Part shown: positions 1 to 8,722 of the stretch, piece by piece | Layout of the letters: each line of letters starts with the position of its first letter | How positions within the stretch are numbered: position 1 is the stretch's first letter | Source: Candidatus Obscuribacterales bacterium | GTDB lineage: Bacteria; Cyanobacteriota; Vampirovibrionia; Obscuribacterales; Obscuribacteraceae | Length of the DNA: 64,000 nt | Assembly (NCBI GenBank): GCA_031292355.1 | Contig: JARLHI010000030.1 | Coordinates: 62,001 to 126,000, forward strand | Direction of reading: 5' to 3' | Made by a program: the position numbers and the translations under genes | The notes under the pieces: generated by a model | The model's database searches: none | What the model was told of the DNA's origin: nothing | Seen by the model: only the letters and a program-made list of their open reading frames with translations

Positions 1-1
1 C

Positions 2-817
2 TGGGTGGACACAAACAAGATCCCACTACGCGACGCGGGCGGTTCTGTGGTTGGCGTGCTCGGTATGTACGAGGACATCACTAAAAGAGTATTACTTGAG
101 CAACAGCGCGAAAATTTTGTTGCTACTTTGACGCATGATCTGAAAAATCCACTGCTGGGCACTAACCGTGTACTTGATCTAATGATACTTGGGAAGCTCG
201 GGTCCCTTGGCGATAGTCAAAAGCAAATTTTGAATCAGCTCAAAGAGAGCAATACGTCTTTGCTCAACTTGATTCAAAATTTACTCGATGTATACAAATA
301 CGACAACATCGCCCTTCTTTCTGACTTTCAAGAAGTCGATTTGAAACAGTTTTTGCAAGAATCTGTAGAACGCTATCAGATAGCGGCAGGCATGCGTGAA
401 ATCAATCTGAGATTTCTCATGTCGGGTGAATCACGCTTGATAAAGCTAAATACGCAGGCGATGAACCGTGTATTGCAAAATTTGATCGACAACGCGCTAA
501 AATTTGCACCACTAAAAGGGCACGTTGACGTGAAAGCGAGTATCTTTGCCAAGTATTATTCTATCGAAGTCAAAGACGACGGGCCAGGAATTGATCTCGA
601 AGAGCAACGGCAGTTGTTTCATAGATTTTCACAAGGGGCGACCGGCAAGAAATTTTCCATCGGCACTGGTCTTGGTCTTTTTTTGTGCAAGCAAATTGTC
701 GAAGCGCACCAAGGCAGCATCTTCTGTCAAAGCATCCCCGGCAATGGCGCCTCGTTCATTGTAGTTTTGCCGATCAATATGGAATCACCGAGTAGTCCAA
801 CCGCTAATGGTGATTGA
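2..817 (+). CDS. PAS-linked sensor histidine kinase, C-terminal part (5' end outside window)
   Basis: The reading frame is open to the window edge, so this is the C-terminal part of a longer membrane or cytoplasmic sensor kinase. The first residues (ending GMYEDITKR) are the typical last strand of a PAS domain. Then come a HisKA dimerisation helix with the phospho-acceptor His in LTHDLKNPL (codon 134-136), and a HATPase domain with N-box NLIDNALKFAP, G1 DDGPGI and G2 GTGLGLFLC. By family knowledge it autophosphorylates and passes phosphate to a receiver. The next gene, overlapping the stop by one base, is a receiver-only protein and its obvious partner. The HisKA/HATPase part closely resembles that of the kinase at 38980-40539. 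The GTG at position 5 is unlikely to be the true start. Confidence 0.93.
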   Translation, partial: WVDTNKIPLRDAGGSVVGVLGMYEDITKRVLLEQQRENFVATLTHDLKNPLLGTNRVLDLMILGKLGSLGDSQKQILNQLKESNTSLLNLIQNLLDVYKYDNIALLSDFQEVDLKQFLQESVERYQIAAGMREINLRFLMSGESRLIKLNTQAMNRVLQNLIDNALKFAPLKGHVDVKASIFAKYYSIEVKDDGPGIDLEEQRQLFHRFSQGATGKKFSIGTGLGLFLCKQIVEAHQGSIFCQSIPGNGASFIVVLPINMESPSSPTANGD

Positions 818-1245
818 TGTCCATACGTATTTTAATTGTGGAAGATCATCCGATCACGAGACTTGGACTGCGTGTGGTCTTAGAAGAGCACGACGGCTTT
901 ATCGTCGTTGGCGAGTCCGGGGACGGACTTGACGCTTTGCGACAGGTAGAAGAGCTAAAACCCGACGTTGTCTTGATGGACCTAGGCTTGCCTGGTCTCG
1001 ATGGTTTTGAATGCACCAGCAAGTTAAAGACCGGCTCCATTCCCGTGCGAGTAGTCATCCACAGCTCGCATGAAGAAGAAGCGGCCGTCAAAGCGGCGCT
1101 CTCTAGTGGAGCTGATGGTTATTGTTTCAAAGACAGCAACGATGATCTGCTCATCAATGCAATTAAGACTGTTGTATCCGGTGTGCCTTGGCTTGATCCG
1201 CGGATTCCAGAACACTTGCACCAGTATCATCAATTTCAAAAATAG
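817..1245 (+). CDS. NarL-type response regulator, receiver domain only
   Basis: A 142-residue protein consisting of one receiver domain: acidic pocket VEDH near the N-terminus, phospho-acceptor Asp55 in VLMDLGLPG, the switch Ser in HSS, and Lys in DGYCFKDS. The sequence after the receiver (SGVPWLDPRIPE) matches the linker of NarL/FixJ-type regulators, but the protein stops before any HTH, so it has no output domain. I chose ATG 817, which overlaps the kinase stop by one base (TGATG), over the TTG three bases upstream. It probably works by protein-protein contact or as a phosphate shuttle or sink. It is a paralogue of the receiver in the Ser/Thr-kinase fusion at 40508-42052. Confidence 0.92.
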   Translation: MSIRILIVEDHPITRLGLRVVLEEHDGFIVVGESGDGLDALRQVEELKPDVVLMDLGLPGLDGFECTSKLKTGSIPVRVVIHSSHEEEAAVKAALSSGADGYCFKDSNDDLLINAIKTVVSGVPWLDPRIPEHLHQYHQFQK

Positions 1246-1264
1246 CTGAGATTGAATTTAATGC

Positions 1265-2212
1265 TCACGTTTGTCCTTGACTTAAGTCTCCATAGTTCTT
1301 TTGATAAAAGCCCGGTCTCACTATGAGAATTCTCTTGAACGCATCACTAAAAGCACTTTCCGATTCGTATCCAACAGCATTTGCGACTTCAAACATGCTC
1401 ATCTCTCCGGTCTGAAGAAGCCCACAAGCAATCTGTATTCTCCAGTTGGTCAGATAGTCCATTGGTGAGATACCGATTTGCTTTCTGAAGTTCAGGGCAA
1501 ATCCAGATCTCGATAGACCGGTCACCTTCGCAAGCGAGTCTAGCGACCATGACTTTTGGTACTCAGAGTGCATCACTTCGATGGCTTTTGAAAGCTTCGG
1601 ATCACGCAGTGCGCCCAGCCAGTTCTTCTCCGCTTTTGCTGAAGTCATGTAAATTCGAAGAATTTGCAAAAGCATAATAGAAGTGAGATGGTTCATCACC
1701 AGTGAGCGACCTACATTTCGTTCCAAATATTCGGCTCTGAATAATTCGATGCTCCAACGCAAGACAGCAGCTTGTTCTAAATGTCCGGGGATGTGGATGA
1801 CTGAAGGCAAATGCGCAAATATGATTTTATGCAGATGACCATCAAACTGAAATATTGTTCCAACGGAGAGGAAATCGCCACCTTCGTTCACGGTCAAAAC
1901 TCCATTTTTCGCCGTCCTAAAGAGCGATTCGACTTTTATCTTCTTTTGAATCGAAAGGTCTCTCGCCACGACGAAGGGTTTTCCGCCCGTAGTCAGCAAG
2001 CAGTCTCCAGCTTTTACATGATAATTGGACGGTTCTCCTTCAACCGAAATCCAGGCTTCTCCCTTCAGGACTAACTGAAGTTTGAAGTCCTCATACACAG
2101 GAAATTGAATAGCCCACCGCCCACCAGCATCAAGTGCGCCGGCCGCGGAAGATTTAAGCTTCATCCTCATTAAAATGGATGAGAAAACGTCTTGGTCTAA
2201 ATTGTCTAGCAT
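1265..2212 (-). CDS. AraC-family transcriptional regulator with cupin-type N-terminus
   Basis: 315 residues. The N-terminal half is a beta-rich cupin-like sensor (FKLQLVLKGEAWISVEGEP, KAGDCLLTTGGKPFVV) of the Cupin_6/AraC-binding kind. The C-terminal 100 residues are an AraC double HTH (DSLAKVTGLSRSGFALNFRK, then FEVANAVGYESESAFSDAFKR). The second HTH ends in RPGFYQKN rather than the usual P-x-x-Y/F-R spacing, a small departure from the family. It is divergent from the SDR oxidoreductase at 2341, its likely target. The start at 2212 has no strong ribosome binding site; an ATG a few codons inside (MRMKL) is possible. Confidence 0.9.
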   Translation of the reverse strand: MLDNLDQDVFSSILMRMKLKSSAAGALDAGGRWAIQFPVYEDFKLQLVLKGEAWISVEGEPSNYHVKAGDCLLTTGGKPFVVARDLSIQKKIKVESLFRTAKNGVLTVNEGGDFLSVGTIFQFDGHLHKIIFAHLPSVIHIPGHLEQAAVLRWSIELFRAEYLERNVGRSLVMNHLTSIMLLQILRIYMTSAKAEKNWLGALRDPKLSKAIEVMHSEYQKSWSLDSLAKVTGLSRSGFALNFRKQIGISPMDYLTNWRIQIACGLLQTGEMSMFEVANAVGYESESAFSDAFKRILIVRPGFYQKNYGDLSQGQT

Positions 2213-2340
2213 ATTTTGGACTATACGCTATAAAAAGTGGACTTTCAAGGATTTATAATCCAACTAAGATGTCCTAGACTGGTTTCACAAGCTCCTAGCG
2301 TCGCAGGCAGTGACCAATAGTTTTAGAAGGAATATTTTTA

Positions 2341-3302
2341 TGCGCGTGTTCATCACGGGTGGCTCTGGCTTCATCGGTACAGCATTAACCACTGAGCTTA
2401 TTAACTCGGGGCACCAGGTTCTTGCACTGGCGCGCACCGATGAAAGCGCCGCAAAACTTAGAAAACTAGGAGCCCAGATCCAAATGGGATCACTGGAAGA
2501 CTTGGACAGTTTACGCAAAGGCGCAGCTGCTGCAGACGGCGTGATACATTTGGGTTTTGTGCATGGGCTGTCGCAGGTCGGTTTGGTTAAGCGCCTAGGC
2601 ATCATTTTTGGCGGCATCACTCGCGGTATTATGCTGAGTTTTGGTGAGACAGTAGTCGGCGTTGACATCAAAGCAATTGAAGCCATTGGCTCACAACTTG
2701 AGGGCACCAATCGTCCTTTTGTGAATGTATTGGGAACCATGTCGCTAAAACATGGAAAGCTCGGAACTGAAAAAGACGCTCTCGATGCTTCCGGCTTGGG
2801 CGGGATTCGAAGCAAATCTGAGCGGGCAATGTTCGCACTTGTGCCCAAGGGAGTAAGCGCAATGTGCGTGTGTCTGCCGCCAACCGTGCATGGTGACGGC
2901 GACAAGGCCTTCGTACCTCATATGATAAAGGCCGCCGAAAAGCATCGCGCTTCCGCATATATTAACGACGGTCAAAACAGATGGCCAGCAGTACATCTGC
3001 TTGATGCTGTGCGATTAATAAGGCTCGTTCTCGAAAATGGAAAATCTACCACCAGATATCACGGCGTCGCTGAAGAAGGCATTCCATTGAAAAACATCGC
3101 AGATGTAATTGGGCGAAAGTTGAACTTGCCAGTTGTGAGCAAATCAAGTAAAGAAGCAGAAAAACACTTTGGTTTCTTGACTGCGTTTTTCTCGGCAGAC
3201 AATCTTGCTTCAAGCCAATGGACTCAAGAACAGCTTAGTTGGAAACCGATCCAACCTGGATTAATTGCGGACCTCGAAAAAGGCACCTACTTCAAGACCT
3301 AA
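2341..3302 (+). CDS. Atypical SDR-family NAD(P)-dependent epimerase/dehydratase
   Basis: About 320 residues. The N-terminus is an extended-SDR Rossmann fold: VFITGGSGFIGTALTTEL carries the GGxGFIG dinucleotide motif, followed by the strand LEDLDSL and VIHLGFVHG. The usual YxxxK catalytic pair is not evident, so it belongs to the atypical SDRs whose substrate cannot be read from sequence. I chose ATG 2341 because AGAAGGA lies 8-9 bases upstream; the longer GTG start at 2310 lacks this. It is divergent from the AraC regulator at 1265-2212 and overlaps the end of the convergent FMN reductase by four bases. Likely a soluble NAD(P)-dependent reductase controlled by the neighbouring regulator. Confidence 0.88.
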
Positions 3303-3838
3303 GAATGCAAGTGATTCTCAATGGCACCAAATAAGGTGCTCATGCTTTCAATTACAAAAGGTAAATTAGCAAGCTCGCACTCGTCGCTTGATTGGCCGAG
3401 TAACGGGATTGTGATTGAAGCAGGTTCGACAATTTGAGCCGCCATCGTACGCAATGTTTCCCTCAAGGAATCGTTTGCGTGATGAGCCCGCGGAGATGTG
3501 TTTATGATAGCCACTGGTTTTCCTGCAAACTGCTCGAAACCGACAAGCCAATCAAGAGTATTTTTAATAGTTCCGGTGACACCATGAGCATATTCCGGGC
3601 TAGCGATTATCAATGCATCACTCTCTGCAACGCGAGATTGAAAGTTCGCTACAATCGCAGGCGGCGTTAAAGAAATATCTGGATTGAATAGTGGAAAGTA
3701 GCCAAGCCCACGATATATCGATATTTCGAAATTTGGTGGACTAAGGCGAGCCATTGCTCGCAGAAACGCCGTATTAAGCGACGCCACTCTAAGGCTACCA
3801 CTGAAAGCCAGTATATTCAGATGTGGTCGGTGCACCAT
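3299..3838 (-). CDS. NADPH-dependent FMN reductase (flavodoxin-like)
   Basis: 179 residues with the flavodoxin-like fold of the NADPH:FMN/quinone reductase family. The phosphate-binding loop is near the N-terminus (FSGSLRVASLNTAFL), the second FMN contact is SPEYAHGVTGTIKNTLDW, and INTSPRA follows. The ATG at 3838 is preceded by GGAGG at ideal spacing, so I prefer it to the GTG at 3901, which would add 21 unlike-family residues. It lies downstream of and co-directional with the GlxA-type regulator, probably as one transcription unit. Expected to reduce flavins, quinones or metal ions with NADPH in the cytoplasm; the substrate is not readable. Confidence 0.92.
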   Translation of the reverse strand: MVHRPHLNILAFSGSLRVASLNTAFLRAMARLSPPNFEISIYRGLGYFPLFNPDISLTPPAIVANFQSRVAESDALIIASPEYAHGVTGTIKNTLDWLVGFEQFAGKPVAIINTSPRAHHANDSLRETLRTMAAQIVEPASITIPLLGQSSDECELANLPFVIESMSTLFGAIENHLHS

Positions 3839-3888
3839 ATTGTCCTCCATCATTTGACGAAATTCTAGCAGCTCTAGTGGCGAATCGC

Positions 3889-4860
3889 TTAGCCGCTCCA
3901 CGTCTTTCTATAATCGCCCGGTGTCATTTTTAGATGACGTCGAAACGATTTTCTGAATATATCGACGTTGCTAAAACCGCTTGCATGCGCAATCTGGTCT
4001 ATTGATTGGTCTGTCTCTGTCAGTAGCGTTTTTGCTCTATCTAACCTCAGTCGTTCAACAAAGCGAGCGGGACTTGCGCCAAAAGTTTCGCTGAATCTCC
4101 TGGAGAAATTCCTGCTGCTCATTGAACAATGTTCGGCAAGCATCTCCACCGTGAGGTCAGACTTGAGATGTTTCTGCATCCAGCTTAGCAAGTCAGAAAA
4201 GGCATCAGATTCGTTAAATTGATTGCGTAGAAGAAACGAAAATTGCTCCTGGCTGCCATTGCGGCGAGAGCTAACCACCAGACCTCTTGCCACTGTCATT
4301 GACGCAGAGCGACCGTGATCTTCTTCTACCAGAGCCAAACACAAATCAATGCCAGCCGTGACACCAGCTGAAGTATACACATTCTCGTCCTTAACATAAA
4401 TCGTCTTCGAATTAACTGAGATGCGTGGAAAGCGACTAGCCAGTTCGTCGCAGAAAAGCCAATGAGTTACAGCTTTTCTATCATTAAGTATGCCGGCTTC
4501 TGCCAACAGAAATGCACCAGTGCAAATCGAAACAATTCGTCTGGCACGTCTGGAAGCTTTTTGTATCCATTGAATGAGATGCGCATTGCGATTTTGATTC
4601 AGCTTCTGTCCACCGACTACAATAAGCGTATCTATTGCGCCTTTAAAACTATCTAGGGTTGATGTAGCGACTAGATTCAAACCCTGACCACCGTCAATCG
4701 GCACAATTGAATCTTCTCCGACAAGGATTAACTTATACAGATTCGCGGTATCGGTGTGTTGATGTTTCAGCGCCTGGTTAGCCGCAGTGAACACATCGTG
4801 TGGACCGGCAAAGTCTAGAAGCTGGCTGTTATCTGGCATAAGAAAGACTATTTTACGCAT
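3889..4860 (-). CDS. GlxA-type transcriptional regulator (DJ-1/PfpI domain plus AraC HTH)
   Basis: 323 residues. The N-terminal 180 residues form a DJ-1/PfpI class I amidotransferase-like domain (IVFLMPDNSQLLDFAGPHDV; SICTGAFLLAEAGIL carries the nucleophile-elbow Cys). The C-terminus is an AraC HTH pair (LAEHCSMSSRNFSRRFSETF and IDQIAHASGFSNVDIFRKSF followed by PGDYRK). Family members sense small molecules and regulate amine or nitrile metabolism genes. It is followed by an FMN reductase on the same strand and faces the HD hydrolase at 4950 across a gap containing a perfect inverted repeat (4875-4892). Ligand unknown. Confidence 0.93.
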   Translation of the reverse strand: MRKIVFLMPDNSQLLDFAGPHDVFTAANQALKHQHTDTANLYKLILVGEDSIVPIDGGQGLNLVATSTLDSFKGAIDTLIVVGGQKLNQNRNAHLIQWIQKASRRARRIVSICTGAFLLAEAGILNDRKAVTHWLFCDELASRFPRISVNSKTIYVKDENVYTSAGVTAGIDLCLALVEEDHGRSASMTVARGLVVSSRRNGSQEQFSFLLRNQFNESDAFSDLLSWMQKHLKSDLTVEMLAEHCSMSSRNFSRRFSETFGASPARFVERLRLDRAKTLLTETDQSIDQIAHASGFSNVDIFRKSFRRHLKMTPGDYRKTWSG

Positions 4861-4874
4861 ATTATCATTTTGGC

Positions 4875-4892
4875 ATAAATCGACTGATTTAT
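4875..4892. promoter_or_regulatory. Inverted repeat in divergent promoter region, candidate operator
   Basis: ATAAATC-GACT-GATTTAT is a perfect 7-base inverted repeat with a 4-base centre. It lies 15 bases upstream of the GlxA-type regulator and 58 bases upstream of the HD hydrolase. The symmetry and position suit an operator acting on one or both genes. AraC-type proteins usually bind direct repeats, so the binding protein is uncertain. Confidence 0.35.
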
Positions 4893-4949
4893 AGCATTTG
4901 AGACAAATACGTCTGAGCTAACATTCGATTACCAACTCGAGACAAAGCC

Positions 4950-5597
4950 ATGAACTCAATTAGAAATGTCGCATTTAATAATTTTGTACTACCCAAATCC
5001 CAGCTCGCAACAGAAATAAATACGCTGGTGCAGGAGTGTTCGCCTGCCTATTTGTATAACCACTGTATGCGCACCTACCTCTTTGCTCAGGCGCTTGCTA
5101 TTAAAGATGACTTAACCTACGACAATGAACTTCTTTTTGCGGGATGCTTGATGCACGATCTTGGCATAACTGAACGTTTTCGAGGCAAGAGCCGCTTTGA
5201 AGTCGATGGTGCCGATGCCGCACAAAAATTTCTACTAGAAAAGAATGTTGATTCGGCCAAAGCAGAATTGATCTGGGATGCCATTGCGCTGCACACAACC
5301 ACGCATATCCCGTTACGCAAGCGTCCAGAGATTGCCCTTGTGCATCAAGGAGCCGGCGCTGACGTTCTTGGTCTAGGCATAGGTGAATTTGCACCAGAAT
5401 TGGTTGGCGAGATTCTAGAACGTTTTCCACGTGCTAATTTCAAGAAAGCGATAATTGAAGATTTTGTTGCCTACCTAAAGCAAAATCCCCAAGGCGGTCA
5501 GGGCTATTGGTTGAATGCAATTACCGAAAAATACATCCCAGGCACGCCACACTTTACCTTTGAAGATGGCTTAAATAGCGCGCCCTTTGAGGAATAA
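4950..5597 (+). CDS. HD-domain hydrolase, cyanamide-hydratase-like
   Basis: 215 residues with a single HD metal-dependent hydrolase domain: His38 (YLYNHCMRTYLFA), the His69-Asp70 pair in CLMHDLG, and a C-terminal ALHTTTH / VHQGAGADVLGLG stretch. The motif order and the GADVLG segment resemble the family that includes fungal cyanamide hydratase and many uncharacterised bacterial HD proteins. Known members hydrate cyanamide or hydrolyse phosphates; the actual substrate here is unknown. It is preceded by a short GAG-type ribosome binding site and is divergent from a GlxA-type regulator, a family often linked to nitrogen-compound metabolism, which loosely supports a nitrogenous substrate. Confidence 0.82.
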   Translation: MNSIRNVAFNNFVLPKSQLATEINTLVQECSPAYLYNHCMRTYLFAQALAIKDDLTYDNELLFAGCLMHDLGITERFRGKSRFEVDGADAAQKFLLEKNVDSAKAELIWDAIALHTTTHIPLRKRPEIALVHQGAGADVLGLGIGEFAPELVGEILERFPRANFKKAIIEDFVAYLKQNPQGGQGYWLNAITEKYIPGTPHFTFEDGLNSAPFEE

Positions 5598-5650
5598 ATC
5601 AAACCGGTATTTGTACGCCGTGTACATTGGGCAAGGTTCCTTAGTTTGAC

Positions 5651-7477
5651 TTATGGAGCGTCTTCACAACTTACGATCTTACTTTCTGCCATTCCGCTCT
5701 TCAGCGCCAGAACTTTCAATTGCATTCCGGGTTGGAGGCTGATTACTCCACAATAAATGTAACCATGTTCGCGGCTGGGTGTGCTGCCATCAACTGTGTA
5801 TCGAAACAACACTCCTGGAGTCGCACATCGAAGGTTGACCGTTGTGCCATTGAGCTTCTGATTGCGAATGATGCGAGGAGTTGAAATTCTCTTAGAACCA
5901 CTCCTGAATAAGCCACTGCCTGGATAGTTTGAAACAATTTCCCAACTTAGATCACGCATAATTTTGGCTTGTTCTGAGGTCAGTTTTGTACCAAGTGGTG
6001 CCACATCTGCCAGCGGCTTAGCCGTAAACGCTGATAGCCATGTCATATCGACCAGGTAACGCCCTTCGGCATTTGGGTGAACGGTGTCATCAAACAGATT
6101 GACATTGAAACTTCCTGGCGGCATTCCAGAAACTTTTCCCTCATCGATGAAATGATGCATCCAGCCCATCACAATGGCGGCAGGAATAATTCTTGGTGGC
6201 TCATGCACTTTATCATCGGCCGCCAATTTTGCTTGCAAATCTTCAACGTACAAAAGCATTGCAGCCATTGATTCTTCCCAAGTTAAAGCGGGCCAGACCC
6301 GCTTCATTTGCGGACTTGCTTCAGTACCCAAATCAGTCGGTCGCTTACGTTCGTATTCAACCCATTCGGCATACAGCCAGGTCTTCACAGAAGGAGAAAT
6401 TTCGCGTGCAATATTGAGAAAGTTTTGATCGTATTGTGCTTCTCGCGCTATATTAAAATCACGTGGCTGCAGGGTGAAATGATCGATTCGAGACAATTCC
6501 CCGATGGTTTTCGTCCAGACGTCTTTCCTTTTATCCACGGCGTCTTCCCAAACAATCTGCGTGGTGGCGCCTCCGTGGGTATAACTGTAATAATTGTCGT
6601 CAATGCCGACGGTGCTTGCAAACAGGGGTAAATCCTTGGTGCTATTTGTCAGGCTATTGCCAATGTGCAGGGTGTACATTGTCGCGTTTGGCTTGCCGAC
6701 CTTGAAGACGCCGAAACGAGGCAGGCTAGGTGCCAGCCCATCTTTAAAGGCTATGCAACTGAGAGACTGGGTGGCATTTACTTCTAGCGGTAAACTATAA
6801 ATTTTACCATTTTTCGAAGATGGTAGAGAGCCATCAGTTGTATATTTTATGATGGCACCGGCAGTGCCGGAAGACATGGATACTCTAATGGATGTAGGAA
6901 AGGTTCCTGGTCCCGGAGACAAGACAGGCGTTCGGCAAGAGCAGCTTTCTCCGAAATCTACCCCGATAAATTGGTCATCAGGAAGCTCTGTTTTAGTGTA
7001 GGTCCCGGTGTTTCCATCGAACGCCTTTTTCCAGTTGCCTGCTCGTTCATTCGCTGCGGTGCTGCAAAAACCGAGACCACGCAAACGAAAGTCATCGGCA
7101 TAAAATTCTAATTCAGCGACCTGACAGTAAGAACCGCGTGGTGACTCAAACCGCACAAACCGATATGGCTGTGCGTTTGCAAAGGAAAGTTCACTCCATT
7201 TTCCGGGCGGCGGCAACTGTTCAATTTTTCCCAATACATGAAAGTCTTCCTTGTCACCACTATTGGAGCCAGAAAATTTACCATTGACCAATTCCTGCTC
7301 ATGCCCTGGTGCAGGAAAAAATCTTACTTTACTAACAACCCGCACGTGACTACTGTTGGGAACGATTTCATTCGATTGCGCCCTTACAGGACCGGCGCAC
7401 AGAAGCATCGTTAAAACCACTTGAAGGGCGGCTATGCGCACAGTTATTTTTCTAATCTTTTCGCATTTCGGTTTCAC
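5651..7477 (-). CDS. Secreted SGNH-like hydrolase with discoidin-like and chitobiase-type C-terminal domains
   Basis: 608 residues with a signal peptide (VVLTMLLCAGPVRAQS). Residues about 80-180 look like an F5/8 type C/discoidin-like module (YRFVRFESPRGSYCQVAELE, WKKAFDGNTGT). Then comes a first chitobiase/hexosaminidase C-terminal-like repeat (IKYTTDGSLPS). A hydrolase-like core follows with the nucleophile elbow HIGNSL (Ser275) and a C-terminal DDTVHP block (Asp464/His467), which fits SGNH block I and block V. A second chitobiase-type repeat closes the protein (FRYTVDGSTPSREHG). The GTG start at 7477 has AGGTGA upstream. Domain content suggests action on extracellular polysaccharide or its ester groups; the substrate is not known. 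Confidence 0.72.
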   Translation of the reverse strand: MKPKCEKIRKITVRIAALQVVLTMLLCAGPVRAQSNEIVPNSSHVRVVSKVRFFPAPGHEQELVNGKFSGSNSGDKEDFHVLGKIEQLPPPGKWSELSFANAQPYRFVRFESPRGSYCQVAELEFYADDFRLRGLGFCSTAANERAGNWKKAFDGNTGTYTKTELPDDQFIGVDFGESCSCRTPVLSPGPGTFPTSIRVSMSSGTAGAIIKYTTDGSLPSSKNGKIYSLPLEVNATQSLSCIAFKDGLAPSLPRFGVFKVGKPNATMYTLHIGNSLTNSTKDLPLFASTVGIDDNYYSYTHGGATTQIVWEDAVDKRKDVWTKTIGELSRIDHFTLQPRDFNIAREAQYDQNFLNIAREISPSVKTWLYAEWVEYERKRPTDLGTEASPQMKRVWPALTWEESMAAMLLYVEDLQAKLAADDKVHEPPRIIPAAIVMGWMHHFIDEGKVSGMPPGSFNVNLFDDTVHPNAEGRYLVDMTWLSAFTAKPLADVAPLGTKLTSEQAKIMRDLSWEIVSNYPGSGLFRSGSKRISTPRIIRNQKLNGTTVNLRCATPGVLFRYTVDGSTPSREHGYIYCGVISLQPGMQLKVLALKSGMAESKIVSCEDAP

Positions 7478-7609
7478 AGTTCACCTAGAAGAACCTTCGG
7501 CTGGCGACGACTAATCCGACCACAAATCAGCGAATCTAAGAACTTCAAAAAGTTGCAACAATATATCACGGGCGAAACTGTGAGCGCTGGCCGTAGGCTT
7601 ATCGCAAAA

Positions 7610-7639
7610 TAGACACCCTCAACTGCAAAGAACTATAAT
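7610..7639 (+). promoter_or_regulatory. Putative sigma-70 promoter
   Basis: TAGACA (7610-7615) and a consensus TATAAT (7634-7639) are separated by 18 bases. They lie 42 bases upstream of the TTG start of the NTF2-like gene on the same strand, in an otherwise empty gap of about 200 bases. Confidence 0.4.
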
Positions 7640-7681
7640 GCCCGAGCCCGGTCAGCAACGCAGGCAGCAAGGAGAGTTGAA

Positions 7682-8062
7682 TTGAAAGATTTGGAAATTC
7701 GAGAGGCGTTAGATGTGCACTGGGCGGCATCCGACGCCAATGACTTCGAATTGGAACACCAGATTTACCATGAAGACGCAGTGCTTGAGTATCCCCAATC
7801 GGCTGAGCGCATTCGCGGCCGACGCAATATTCAGGAGTCTCGTGTCGCACAACCAAGCATGAAACGTTTCACAGTGCGTTGCATCCACGGCGCTTGCGAC
7901 CTCTGGGTGACTGAATTGGTTCTTACTTACGACGGAAGACCGTCTTATACGGTGAGCATCATGGAGTTCAAAGACGGGAAGGTGGCCCGCGAGACCCAGT
8001 ACTTCGGCGATGGCTTTGAGCCTGGGTTATCGCGCGCTCAATTCGTCGAGATGATGCGGTGA
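7682..8062 (+). CDS. NTF2-like (SnoaL-type) protein
   Basis: 126 residues with an NTF2/SnoaL-like cone fold: helix EALDVHWAASDANDFELEHQ, then IYHEDAVLEYPQSAERIRGR, then strands TELVLTYDGRPSYTVSIMEF and a closing ETQYFGDGFEP. These small proteins are ligand-binding or isomerase/hydratase domains. The YFGDGFEP ending is common among uncharacterised bacterial members. The TTG start is supported by AAGGAGAG five to six bases upstream and by a good promoter. The FMN reductase 60 bases downstream is on the same strand and is probably co-transcribed, which hints at a role around a flavin- or quinone-dependent reaction. The function itself is not known. Confidence 0.85.
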   Translation: MKDLEIREALDVHWAASDANDFELEHQIYHEDAVLEYPQSAERIRGRRNIQESRVAQPSMKRFTVRCIHGACDLWVTELVLTYDGRPSYTVSIMEFKDGKVARETQYFGDGFEPGLSRAQFVEMMR

Positions 8063-8121
8063 AATGCAAGCGGTGCAAGATGGTGCATCCAAACCCCAAC
8101 TACAATTGAGAGAGACATAAA

Positions 8122-8703
8122 ATGGACAAACTTCTTATCCCCATCCTTCTTGGAACCAATCGTAAAGAACGTCAAAGTGAGCACGTAGCTAAGTGGTTGC
8201 TCCAGGAAGTGCAACAACGCAAAGACATTGAGACAGTGCTATTTGACGCACGAGATTTCTCTTTTCCAACAGACGACTATGGTACTGAAATTAAAGATCT
8301 ATTTCCCCAGTGGCGTGACACTATGGGCAGTGCTGACGGCCTGATCATTGTTGCGCCTGAATACAATCATGGCTGTCCAGGTCTCCTTAAAAGTATCCTG
8401 GACGTGCTGTTAAAAGAATACATCCACAAGGCTGTCGGACTCGTCGGTGTGTCTGGCGGACCATGGGGCGGAACTCGCGTAATTGAATCCCTGGTTCCCG
8501 TCGTTCGCGAACTCGGACTCGCCGTAATCTTTACCGATCTAAATTTCGCCCACGTTCAAGATCAGTTTAATGACAAAGGCAACATCAAGGATGCCACGAC
8601 ACATAACAAACGCGCTAAAGCATTTCTCGACGAGTTAGTTTGGATGAGCGCCGCACTTCGCTGGGGACGCACCAATCTAAACAGTTCGGAAAACAACAGC
8701 TAA
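8122..8703 (+). CDS. NADPH-dependent FMN reductase
   Basis: 193 residues, flavodoxin-like. The N-terminal loop is ILLGTNRKERQSEHVAKWLL, and the flavin-contact segment is VAPEYNHGCPGLLKSILDVL, close to the SPEYNxxxPGxLKNxxD pattern of chromate/azo/quinone reductases. GVSGGPWGGTRVIESL follows. The start is preceded by GAGAGA. It is the second such enzyme in the window (the other at 3299-3838), but the two are not close copies. Sits downstream of the NTF2-like gene. Expected to transfer electrons from NADPH through FMN to a quinone or small-molecule acceptor in the cytoplasm. Confidence 0.93.
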   Translation: MDKLLIPILLGTNRKERQSEHVAKWLLQEVQQRKDIETVLFDARDFSFPTDDYGTEIKDLFPQWRDTMGSADGLIIVAPEYNHGCPGLLKSILDVLLKEYIHKAVGLVGVSGGPWGGTRVIESLVPVVRELGLAVIFTDLNFAHVQDQFNDKGNIKDATTHNKRAKAFLDELVWMSAALRWGRTNLNSSENNS

Positions 8704-8722
8704 TCGGTCGTGTCCATTAAAC

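Noticed and set aside
5617-5631. TGTAC...GTACA inverted repeat downstream of the HD gene
   Set aside because: Arms of five bases only, no T-run; expected by chance.
7640-7676. SRP-RNA-like GGTCAGCAACGCAGGCAGCA stretch
   Set aside because: Resembles the conserved SRP core only vaguely; the GGTCAGG...GGAAGCAGC pattern is absent.
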